Source: Nematostella vectensis (Eukaryota > Cnidaria > Anthozoa > Actiniaria > Edwardsiidae). From it: 64,000 bases of DNA. Below the pieces are notes generated by a model. It did not search any database and was not told the origin of the DNA. It saw only the letters and a list, made by a program, of their open reading frames with translations. The position numbers were made by a program, and so were the translations under genes. Numbering within the stretch: the stretch's first letter is position 1; every line of letters starts with the position of its first letter. Positions 37,401-49,900 of this stretch are shown piece by piece. The stretch covers positions 3,037,501 through 3,101,500 of the forward strand of contig NC_064047.1 of the NCBI RefSeq assembly GCF_932526225.1, read 5' to 3'.

Positions 37401-37978
37401 TTTGCCTTGTTTTGAAAATCATCTTATGGTTCTTTATTCACTTAATTTAAAACAAACGGGATAATGTGATTTTTCTCTTTTGTGTCGTTTTCGGGTCTTT
37501 TTTGTAGAAATTTGAGAGAACAGGGAGCCTCACAACAACAAAGAGACACAACACTAAGACATTTCTTCTATTCTGTAATGTTAAATATTTTCAAAATTGA
37601 TGTTAGAAAGCATAACTCTGCCAATTTACTTTCTTCGGTTATTGCTCTTTTTACTTTTTTTCCACATGTTCCTAGCTGAGGCACTATATTTTACCCGTGC
37701 CCTCGTGTACCATGTGACGTCATACACTCTGATCTGTCATTCAAACACGTGGTCCCTCGGCTATAGATGGCTGTGAAGCATTGAGCAAAAGCTTTGAACC
37801 GAACGTCGAGGTTTACAAAGCAACGTAAAATAACCCTTCAAAATCTACCAGGGAAGCACTAAGAACACTCGCTTTCTTGAACGCATGAAGGGTTAAGTCA
37901 TATAGTTGGCTTTTACGGCCAATATGGTGTCCTAAATGCGAGTTAGCAGCATATTGATGGCTCGAGTTTGGTGGCCAA
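34454..37978. other. spacer between amidase and ARID1, promoters and repeats
   Basis: A head-to-head spacer. It contains the inverted-repeat element at 34641-34795 and two AT-rich blocks dense in ATCGAT/TATCGA motifs (about 35180-35370 and 35880-36045). Two unplaced - strand frames (35614-35838 and 36156-36398) have no family I recognise. Near 36118-36145 the - strand again reads ATGCTGCTAGAAGC, as in the amidase start exon. The ARID1 promoter should lie in the last few hundred bases. Confidence 0.5.
34641..34795. mobile_element. MITE-like element
   Basis: Imperfect terminal inverted repeats: left caggcgcgtacacagg, right cctgggtacatgcctg. Inward blocks gggggtgcac and gtgcacccc are also inverted. 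The length is 155 bases with no coding capacity. The element at 12958-13130 is a relative. Confidence 0.65.
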
Positions 37979-40900
37979 ATGTTAGCTAATGGTTCTACTA
38001 GACCATCATTTCCCTATTCGGGCACTAACAATAGTTCGGTCTCAGAAGAGACCAACACAGCGCTTAAATTCGCACAGGGAACTGCGAATTATTCCAAAAG
38101 GAGTAAATTATCCGATGATGGCCTGGATTCGCTGACTCGAAGGGATCAAGAAATTCTACAGGAATTGGAAGAGTACATAGTCGAGGGACCGAACAGACAG
38201 CCATACACCACACTACATAACAATAATAATACTGGATTTTGGACCAACAAAATGGCGACCGCTAATACAAATGGGCCAAGTCAAGCTTTATCGAATACAA
38301 ACGGCTTCCAATTGCCAATAGAATCTAACACAAGTCTACAGAGTAAAGCTACGCCAGGGGTGAATTTGTTATCACATATGAATAACCAGTTTTCTGATCA
38401 AGGAAACTTGGGCATTAGTGGTCATGCGAATCCTTCTTCGAGTCTGAAAATGCTTCCAGGAGGGCAGACGAATCCCAGTCTTCCCCCTACGAACCAGTAC
38501 AATCAATATAGTCAACGACAGGAACATCTAATGAGGGGTTTTCAGGGCAATAACGGCGCTGGTTCTCACGATATTTCAGCATCACCGTTGATGCGTAGTT
38601 CAGAACAATACACCACTCCACAAAGATCTTACATGTCTGCTAACAACGATACGCAAATGCGGAGTGTAAATCGACAGTCACCAAGCCCCTTCTCTCAAAA
38701 TTATTTCCCTCAGGAATCACATAATACACACTCAACGAATAGGACATCCTCTACATCTGCGGATGATCGTGGTTTAAGTTCTAGTGAACATTTTCCCTGG
38801 CTACCTAACCGATACCAGACGAGCATTAGCCAAACAAATTCATCTATTTCTCCCGCGATTTCTAGAACTCAAAACCCGGTAAGTCGCGTCAGATTTCGTT
38901 ACCAATCTATAGTGCCCTTGGATATTTAATTATGCCAGATTTTCCACCAACCGGCTTAGTGTCCGAACTACTACAGTGCTGGTAATATCGCCCTAGACAT
39001 AGCAGTAAAATATTTATATCAGGACAACGAAAAATGGCGGCCCTTTCAGGCAAAAACGAAGAGATCAAATTTCATAGAGCTTTTATCGCCGCATGAAGCG
39101 GTCCCAATGCCTGAAAATTAAACGTAACGCAAGGATTTTGATTGTCTCAAGAGAGAAACGGTTTTAATCTGGATAAATAGTGGTTTCCTTTAGGTTTTCA
39201 AAGTTTGTCGGACACAGTGAATATATCATGTTCCTTGTCTGATTGGCTAAGGACATGTCAGTTGATAAATAATCGACGTCATTTTCAGACGGTGTTGTTT
39301 CTTACTGGCTTCCCAAGCTGTTGGCCCTGAAGTTTATACGTTTGAATTTCGCACCAAAATATACCCTTGGAGCTGTGTTTTATTTAGGATAATTATAGTG
39401 ATGTGATGTATAGTTGTGTCTGGGTATTTTGTCTGGTTTGGTTTTTATTGTTTGTCAATTCTGTCATTGTCTAGTATTTAGCATGATTCATCTGTCACAT
39501 TAATCCTAAAATACATCAATGAAATTGATCTATTTTCTTTAGGATTTTTTTTATTGCCTGCCAGAGTTAGAAAGAACTAGACTGGAAGATTTAAGTATTT
39601 CAATTCAGTTGATTATTATTCAAATTTTCTTTGTCTGCATATATCAAGTTGATCATGGTTGTACATGTAATGTTGTACTACAAATGTAGCAAAACAATGA
39701 CAGTGTACTCCCAAGATTGTACAAAAACGTCAGTCTTACAACCTTAACTTGCACGATAAAATATTCTGTTCTCGTGGCATAGAGATTTGTTATATCAGAT
39801 GGCACACATCAGACATCCAATGTTCCGGATGCAAATTTCAGTTTTTTTGCTAGGTATGCTAGGATAAACATACATTTATGTGTTGTGTGATTGAGTATGT
39901 AAATAAGGGGGTAAATAAGTAACAACTAAATATGAAAATATTTGATTTGCCTAGTTTGTATCCTTACATTGCTTAGCTCACCTTATAGGGGAAAAAATGA
40001 AATCCACATAAAAAATATGATTGAATAATAGTTTAGAACATTAGCAATCAAAGCGTGGTATAGTATCTGTTTTAAAACCATCACTAGGCCTTATTTACTA
40101 AAATCAAAGTGGTTATTCTTTTTTCATTCTTTTATATATAGTTTGTGACATACATGCAAAAAGTTTGTTGAGAAGGAATTTCACCAATTATTGTCTTGAT
40201 ATCTAGACATTATAATTATGCGTGTAAATGTAATACAATCTATGGTTCTGCTTTATTTGAAGTTTACGGGACTAGCAGCTACTTTTTCAGTTGAATCAAG
40301 CCTTTTTTTAGTAAACTGCATAAGCTAGGTCACACAAACACAACAATGAGACAAAGTGCATTTCAGAATTTGCTGTCTTTCTTCCGTATTTCCTGGCACA
40401 CTTTTTTACTCCCAAAATGACCTCGAAAAACGGGGTGCGCATTATACGCAGAACCCATTGTTCTCAGTAAGGAACCCATTGTTCTCAGTAAGGAACCCAT
40501 TGTTCTCAGTAAGGAACCCATTGTTCTCAGTAAGGAACCCATTGTTCTCAGTAGACACAGCCACAAAAACGCTTAAAACATAGTAAAAGGTATTCTAAAC
40601 GAAGAATATCTCTAATTTCCCCATCATGTGTTTTGTAAGAAAATAAGCCCAAAAACTTGCCAAAAAACAGCAATTATTTATGCTTCCTGCACGATTTTCT
40701 TTTTGTCCACCATGTTGGAATTTACCCGACCCAGTCTCTCTTCACCTCACCTAAAATGGCGTTAATTGTAATTTTGTAATTGTTTCTGATTTCCTTATCT
40801 TTTCTATTGGAGTTCGTATTATACACGGGTTATCATTATTTTTTTTTTTGAAAAAGGCCTTTCAAATTGGGCTGCGGATTATGTGTGGGTGTGCATTATA

Positions 40901-43900
40901 TGTCGCGGTAAATACAGTATTACATATTTAGCCAGGTACAATACTTAGGTAAAAAGAAGGTTTAGGTATTTGATGGCTGAATTGTTACTGGTAACCAGTT
41001 GGTTAGACATAACTAACCAACATATACAATTATTTGAAATCACTGTGTGTTTTTTTTTTATGTTTTGGTGATGCTGCCTAAGTGGAGAATTCATTCTCAC
41101 CTTAAGACAATCACTACACTAAAGCATTAATGCTGCTTTCTTAAAACTATATACAGCCAGCTCATTATTTTAGACAACTAGCTAATAAAGTTTTTAGGAA
41201 CATTGAAAAGTCATTCCAAGGGTCGTTATTTTCAATTCCTATAATTTCCTTTAACCATCTTTACTCAACTATTTTATTTATCATAACAGGCCTCTCCCAT
41301 GCCTCCCAGACGGCCATCTTACATGGGACAAAATATTCAATACCCAACAACTCCACCACAGCAGCCAGGCCAACCTCACCCATACATGATGAGCCCCTCC
41401 ATGAAACCCATGCCCCAAACACAACAGTACTATAACAACATGGGTATGCCTCCAAGCATGATGGGACCCAGCCATAACCCTATGGGGATGCCCCAGCGGC
41501 AGGGTACTATGGCCAACCAGGTGGCCAAGTCGCAACCAGACATGACCCCCTATCAGCAACAGCAGTACCAACAACGATTCCCACAGGTTGGTAATAATCT
41601 AAAAACAAAGTTAAATACTTAATTTACCTGATTTAATAGAAAATAACCCATTGGCTTCCCCAAATCAGCGGATGGAAATTGATGCTTTTTCACACTTCTC
41701 TGCTAAGATGACAAAATGGTGGTTGGCTGAGGCTGTTTAATGGGGTATTTGCTCAGATAAAAAGCAATTTTACAGTTATTTTGGAATGCTTGAAAGCAAT
41801 TAAAATCATGCAGAATAAACAAATTAACAATCATTCAGGTTCATTGAGTAGATAAATGATTTATAATTGACTTTAAGACACAATTATGATATTTCCAAAT
41901 AAATTTCTATTTAACTCTGTATAAAGAAAACAATAGATGGTATAAACTGTGTATAATCTTCTAGATTCAACCCAACCTAGATTCCCTAGATTGCAAACTC
42001 TGTGTACATTTTTTTAACTGGCATTTATTCCTTGGGAGTTTCACTACAGTATAATACTGTATAGTACTGTTATTAATTACTTTCTGCAGCCCAACTACCC
42101 TCCACAGTTACCGCCATACATGGCCTCACGTCAAAGCCAAAACCCCAACCCCATGTCAAGAGTACCAATGCAGCACCACCAGCCAATCCTACCAAAGCCG
42201 GCAGTTGACATGTTTGGATCACCGTCTACAGGGCCCCGTTACCCCAGCAGTGTACCAGACTCGTCTATGGTAAGTGTAAGTCAACGCATCTTACATTTAC
42301 TTCTTAAGGTTTCATTGCTTCCTTCTCTTATTTAAACCTTCTGATAAGCCAAAACTACTCAAGATAATTCAAGAGGCTTTTAGAGAAGTAAATAAAACAT
42401 TTATAGCATTAAAGTGTTATGCCATTGGCCTAAAACAAACACATGTATATCTTCATCATGTGTCTTGAAGTCTTGTTTATTTGTGTTACTATTATAAATT
42501 ATTGGCACTTGTTTAATTTGTACTGTAAGTAATTTCTGTGATTATTGAGTGGCTTTGTTTCCACTCGGTTTCTTAAAAGCAGACTACATATACTATGCTT
42601 TTTTTGTTAAAATACCAAACTTATTAAAAGTTTGTTACTTTGGCACTTGTTTTATTTGTACTGTAAGTAATTTTTGTGATTATCGAGTGGCTTTGTTTTC
42701 ACTCGGTTTCTTAAAAGCAGACTACATATACTATGTTTTTTTTGTTAAAATACAAAACTTCCCCTTTTGTCCTGCTGTTGTGTGTTTGTAGTTTTTCTTG
42801 TTCTATTCTAGTTTGTTGTGTCATTGTCTTGTTTTTCATTTAAACTCCTAATCTTTTCAAAACTCATCCCACCATGAATAGCTGCACCATTTAAAGGATG
42901 ATTACATCTTGTATTGAGTCCCCAGTCATGAGTGGCATTCTGTTTATGAGGATTCTATTCTCTCCAGTGGAGGTTATGTACATGTGGCTGGTACTGTACC
43001 TTTTAAATTATACTGCTGTTCCTTATTCACATTTAACCTCCGACGAATGGCTAACACTTGAAATGTCAGGACAATTACTCTGTTTTATAGAGGTGTTGAG
43101 CATACCTTTTCATTTATGTATACCTTATAAAACACCAGTTTTTACTTTTCCATCAAAAAAACTATGGAAAGTTTTTGGTTAAATTGTTCTAATGTTAGTG
43201 ACTTTTTTCAAGGATTTTCCTGGGCCAATAATCGGTGACGCATCACCATCCGGACCGCCACCACTGCACCGTCAGCCTTTCCCTGCTACAGGTATGCCAC
43301 CTGATCGGCAAAACCAGCCACAATACTCCCGAGGCTTCCCACCCTTCCAGAGTCCATTGCAAGGTGGTTCATCTTCACCAAACGTCACTCTTGGATCCCC
43401 AATGAGAAACCTGTCAGAAGGTGAGGGATTGTTTGTACTTTTTTTTTTTTTGTAGTAACGCAAACAGTGGTACATAGTTTATTTGACATTTTCCAAATAG
43501 AATAATAATACCATCAGTCAGGGCTCCTGCCTGATGTATATTTTAAACATTATGTGGATGCATCAAAATTACCATTCAGTTTTATTTGACGGCCTTTGAT
43601 TTGCCAGTTAATGCAAAATTAAGGTATGTTCATCACACATCAAGCAGATAGAACAGGTTGGAAATGTACTAGGTCCCAGCAAAGGTTGTACATTGTACAC
43701 TGGATTTATAAAGGGTAATCCAACTTGATCCTCTATACTGTATAAAGTTTATATCAGATTAAATTAGTTCCTTTAAATTGTTTAGACTTGGTTCAAGTAA
43801 GCAATAAAATTTGTTTTGTTACATATTGTCATATTTTCTTAGTATAACTGTAGGAGTGTGCCACAAGTAACATCTAACTTTGTGGTTGTATTCCGTAGGT

Positions 43901-46900
43901 TTTCCAGGAGGCAACCCTCTACAGGGGAGTGGTCCAGTACCTCCACCTGCCTATCCCACCCGTCCCTCCTCCAACCCTCCTAACACCTTCCCTGCCGAGT
44001 CGCCTTTGTCCCACAGTGGAGCAGCGGCTGCAGCAGCAGCGGCACTGGCAGCTGCTAGCTCCATGACCTATCCTGGTATGGGACCTATGGAGCAGTCCGG
44101 ACCACCTAGTTATGGGTCCCAAGAAAGTGGTATAGGGAGCAGAGGCTCCATGGGGGTTGTTCCGTCCCCAAGGTCAGGCACGCCAAACTTGTCAATGCAA
44201 GGAGTGGATGCAAGCTCTAGTATCAACAGTGTTAAAACAGGTAAACTAGAAGACCCTTTGAAATTTGCAGCACTTTCAGAGATCTTAGGTCCTTCATAGT
44301 GGTGCATGATGCTGTTGCTCCCAATACAAAATTGGCAAAAACAAATGCAAGACTTTCTGTTTTGATGGATACTAACCTCTAGGGTGATAACTTGTTTTGA
44401 TGTGCTCTAAGAATCTCCTTCTATGGACAGTGGTGAGCTAGTGAAGTCCCCAAACTCAGGGTAGCATGTGTTGCTCTTTAAGACTTGCTGATGATTTTTT
44501 GATGTGCAAAAGGGAAGAAATAATTGGAGATAGAGGGGGGCAAAATAGCAAACTCCCAGGATTATGTAGTTTTACATGTTTTCCCTCTGTACCAAGTTCA
44601 TAGTACAGGCCACAGCACTTACACATTTTCAAGTCCTCTAAAATACTAGTTTTTGAGTTTTACTTGACTGTTTGTTTCAGTCTCTATCTACCATGCCTGC
44701 CCTTTATCTGGCAATTGAACATCTGAATTTTACACCCTAGGTCGAGTTCCATCACCTAGTCTGAACCAGCTGCCGACTGCAGAGGATGTGGAGACCATGA
44801 TAAAGATGATGGGGAGTGGGGAGTGTCTAGACCGGAGCCCACCCTCTTCACGGTCCTCATCACCTACAACAATGTCAGGTACAACTTTAAGGAAGGCCAA
44901 TCACTGCTTCATTTAACGCTCCTCAACAATACAGTACCAGGCCACATTTATTCCCATCAGCTGATAGAGTGATTTAGATCCAAGAAGACAGCCAGAGGAT
45001 GTTGCCTCGCGCATGTTTTATTGCAGACGCAGGCTGATTTTTGGCAGAGTCCCATCATGAAGAGGACTTGGAAATTCATGAAATGCACTCCTGAACAACA
45101 TGCCACATGCGACATGCAACGTGCATGAGGCAGCTTTCTGATGCTGACGTTGTGGATCTAAATCACCCTAATATAAGCAAGTACTAGTCAAAAATAGTGT
45201 TGAACATGGACATTCTTACAAACAGAATAAACAGATTTTTATTTTCCTAATTATTAAATTATCAGGTGCTTGCTAGCAAAAAGATTTCTGCTAAACAACC
45301 AATTCCCATCTTAAAATTTCACACAAATGTGCCTTGAAAATATAAACAGATGTTGAGCCTTGGTATACCCATTTGTGGCATTTATGATGAAGAAGAGCAT
45401 TCCCTGTACAGGTTACATTACACCAAAGACTAATACTTGACTCTTTTAAGAGTTCCACAAACATTGGTGAATCAAGTTCATAATTCTGGTTAATGAACGT
45501 AACTATTTGGGTATTTTGATAGATTCCTTATACAGGGTACAGTACTACAAATGACCTTGTTGTTTGATGTCTTTTCCAGAGCTCAACAACGGGAATCATA
45601 GTGGTCCTGCCACTCCCATTCAGACTGTTGCCGCCACCTCTGCAGATTCGCCTATGTCCACTTTCTCAGGACTGTCCGTTAAGGCAGGGATTACTGGACT
45701 CTCCAGCCCGTCCTCGTCCTTTGGCGATGACCAGGATGAAGATATCCCTGTTGACGCCATCACACCGACCCTGACTGGTGCACCACTTCCTTCTGTAAGT
45801 AAACCATGGGAAATTGGCTAACAATTACAGTTTGTGACCTTATGTGTGGCACATTGCTTCTGCAGCTTTCTTGTGCAAACTTGTTTTTTTTCCATGGCTG
45901 AACATGCACATGCTTATGGTCATTGCCCATTTGATCTCCTATTTTCCTTTTGTTCATATTTACAGCTTGTAAATATGTTTGTAGCTTTTTTTGTCAAAAC
46001 CCTTGCCTCCTTATTGTGTATGTGTACTATAACCTACATATTACAGTATAACTTACTCAGACCCTTGCCTCTCTATTGTGTAGCATAACCTATAGTACAG
46101 CCTGCAGGTAACTTTGTGAATTTTGTGCGTTTTTTGTGTGTTATTAGACTCATACACTCAAACTACACGCACCTTGGGTGGACTTCACGCACCAGACTAC
46201 ATGCACCTGTTTTTCCTAATTACTTCTCCCTTGAGAGTATACTTATTTTAGTAGAACTTACTTTTTAAAAGTGTACTCCTTTACACTGGCAAGTGCTCTT
46301 GTAACGGAACGCTACTCCAGGGCCATAGAAAGACCTGTGTAGTATATATAACCTACTTACTGTATTCTAGTATAACTTACTCAGACCATTGCCTCTCTAT
46401 TGTGTAGTATAACCAGGACCAGTCAAAGCCATCATTCCAACAGGCAAAGGTATAGTGTTTGATATCAGTATCCTATATCCTTATTCCTTTAATTTAGAAA
46501 TTAAAAAATATGTGTTAACATTGGGCTGTTGTCTTTGTAGTTTGCCTTGCTTTACCAGCTGGATGATAATCCTGACAGAAGAAATTTCCTGGACAAGTAT
46601 GCCTCGTTTATGGAAAGTTCAGGTTAGTTCATGTAAAGTTTAGCTTCACGAAATGTTCTTGAAAGTCCTGGTTTAAGAAATGTTTATTGAAAGTTTAGGT
46701 TATTTCATTGAAAGTTAAGGTTACTCTAGTTCATTGAAAGTTCAGGTTACTGTATTTCATTTTAAGTTCTGCATCATGGAAAGTTCAGGTTACTCTAGTT
46801 CATGGAAAGTTCCGAATTATGGAAAGTTTAGGTTACTCTAGTCCATTAAAAGTCCAGGTTAGTTCATGAAAAATTCAGGTTAGTTCATAGAAAGTTCAGG

Positions 46901-49900
46901 TAACTACAGTTAGTTGAAAGTTCAGGTTAATGGAATGTTCAGGTTACTGTACTTCATTGAAAGTTCAGGTTAGTTCATGGAAGTTCAGAATACTGTAGTT
47001 AATTGTCTGTCTAGGATTGCTTAGGCTAGTTTAAGAGTTCATGGAAAGTTCTGTTACTTTGTGGAAATGCCTGGTTCAGTCAAGTCCAAAGAAACTTCAA
47101 ATGAATACAATGAAGCTTTGTGTGAAGTTCAGTTAGTTATGGCTAGTTATTTGGTTGGTTATAATCCATCCAGGCTTGCTGGTTTCTATTGCACCCTTTT
47201 TCAGAATTGTAGGTGCTGTATTTATTATGAAATAACGATTACTGTTTCCTTCAGGGGCCCCAGTAACTCATGTTCCTGTTATCAACAATGAGCCCCTAGA
47301 CCTGTTTAAATTCTACCGAGCTGTTAGAGAGAGTGGAGGCCTTCAAGAGGTTTGTCGTTTGCTAGTCATTTTCAAAACAGCCTGTGGTCTTAGAGGCTTA
47401 ACTGTGATTACTTTTTAATAGCCAGTGTCCTTATATTGTCTCTTGTATTGTAGATCGTGAAGAAGAAATCTTGGGACTCTGTAATTTTTAACATGGGAGC
47501 ACCTCTTCAGCTTTCCAACATTCTTCGCACTCAGTATGCTAGGCTACTCTTATCCTATGAGATGAAAGACAGTCAAGGGGGGAATGTCGATGGGATTCTA
47601 AAAAATGATCTAGAAGATTCCGGGATACCTCCACCAAACGCTATGGTGACCTGCACTGAAGCCATCATCCCGTCAGCATCAGTAACAACCTCTATCCCTG
47701 GTGATTCCTATAATTCTGGGTACAACCACATGAACGGGCCACAGGGATACAATGGTCCTCAGACGTATGAGGGCCATCAAGAGGGCTATGAAGGCAGTAA
47801 GGGGTTCATGAACGATACCATGGACCCCAGACATACTGCCCCTCCGCAGTTACCAAACATGGGTGGCTATAACATGCCTCCTTACAACATGATGGGCAAC
47901 GAGAGGAGTAGCTATCCTGGGTACCCCAGCCAGAGCTTCCAATCAGCACCCAACACCCAGTTCACAGGAGCGGCAGCCTTATCACAGCTGGCATACCAGA
48001 GGAACCAGCAGGCAATGCAGGGGTATCCTGGTATGCCTCCTCGACGGCCATCCCACATGGGCCAGCAGGCGCCGATGATGTCAAGTCCAGGTCCCCAAGA
48101 TCCCATGACAGCTGTATGGCCAGGGTCACAATACAATGCCTCGTCTGAGCCTGTGCAGATGTTTGACTACCTTCCACCTGGGCAATCTGGCCGCAGCATG
48201 CGTCCATCCATGCCACAGTACCCCCAAGCACCCCCATACAACTCCTACCAGAGCCGACAACAGTACCCTCCAATGCCACCCTATCGCCCAAGCTCACCCC
48301 ATGTCCAGTCCTCGGCGTCACCTTCTATGCAGCGCCCCCAGATGGTGCAGTCGCAGGGTGTTCTTCCGCAGCAGTTGTCGCCAAAGCCCAAGTACAACCA
48401 GTCACAACAGCATAGCGGCCACATGAAGAGGGAAGTTGGTTTCCCAGCAGATTGTGTGGAAGGTACTCGGCCTGTCTTTACCAAGAAGAGAAAGCTAACC
48501 TCCAGAGACTTGGGTAAGACCTCTCACAAATCATTATTTTTGAAAATTCATAGTGAAACCTCTTGATAAAACTTCATTTGGACACCTTCATGCTAGTATG
48601 GAGGTCTACAGATTTGCTCTCAAATACAGTAGAACCCCCTTTATTGACACCTTATTTATAGAGATTGACTAAAGAAGTAGGCTAATGACAATCCTGTTTT
48701 ACTTTCCTAGGCCCTGTAGAGGCGTGGCGTGTGATGATGTCACTCAAATCCGGGTTGTTGGCCGAGACGACCTGGGCCCTTGACACGCTGAACATTCTTC
48801 TGTACGACGAGAACACGGTTGGTTACTTCGTACTGTCGCACCTGCCCGGCCTCCTCGATAACCTGCTTGACCACTTCCGATGCTACCTCGCGCAGATCTT
48901 CGGCAAAATGTCGGACATTGAGGTCGGGCTCGGCACTGCGTTCCTGCACAAGCCGAGCAAGCGCCGAGCGAAGCCCGACGAGAAGAAGAGCCCGGATGAG
49001 AAGTTGGAGGAGGACTCGTGCAGAAGCTTAACGGCGTTCATTGCTTCCGCTTCCATTGATCACCCGGATGAGGGGTTCGTCAGTAGAGCCCGAATGTGGT
49101 CACGTGGCGGAAGTGACGTCACAACACATATCCAGACGCACGTAGGGACAGCGACGAGCCCGCGGAAAGCGTTGCATCGTAAAGCGCATGCGCGAACAGC
49201 AATCGCACCGGTGGAAAAAGCTGCCACGCATTCACCCGAAAACGACGCATGTCAGCCCGACAAGATCACGTGCTCGAAAGATAATGTCCCTTGCTCGAAG
49301 GATGATATCACGTGCAATAAGGATAGTATCGCATGTTCACGAGAAAGGGTCGCGTGTTTAAACGATAATGTCATGTGTTTAAAGGATAACGTAATGTGTT
49401 CAAAAGATGCCGTCACGTGTCAAAACCGTAGCGTCACGTGTCCAAAATATAGTGTCCTGTGCCCAGATAGCAATGTTGAGCCTAATGAAACGTCGGTAAA
49501 TGACAAGTGTAATGGGGCAAATGATAGCTCCGACGATAACACGTCGGCTGTTCGTAAGGTCGACATCAAAACAGAGGCGTTGTCGGATAATATCCAGTCA
49601 ATAAACGACGTGAAAACTAACTGCGACTCCGTGGCGAGTTCGCGGGAGTCGAGGACGAAGAACGAGTGTCAGATTAAGACCGAGTCGGGCGAGAAGTGCG
49701 AGTCCAAATGTTGCGCTGAGGACACTTGGAAGGGTGGGGTGAAACTCGAGAACTGCGTGTCCGAGTCACTATCGAAAGACTGGGAATTAGACTCCGACTC
49801 GAGCTCGGAAATGGATCCGGATTCCGACGACGTGGACGTTAGAAACGATGATTCTCTTACGGAAGAAGAGAGGTTCACGAGGCGCTTAAAGAAAGAGCTG

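Noticed and set aside
49250-49480. Cys-rich segment as a metallothionein or toxin-like gene
   Set aside because: It is in frame within the ARID1 last exon, has no start or signal peptide, and the cysteine spacing is a strict heptad rather than a toxin or metallothionein pattern.
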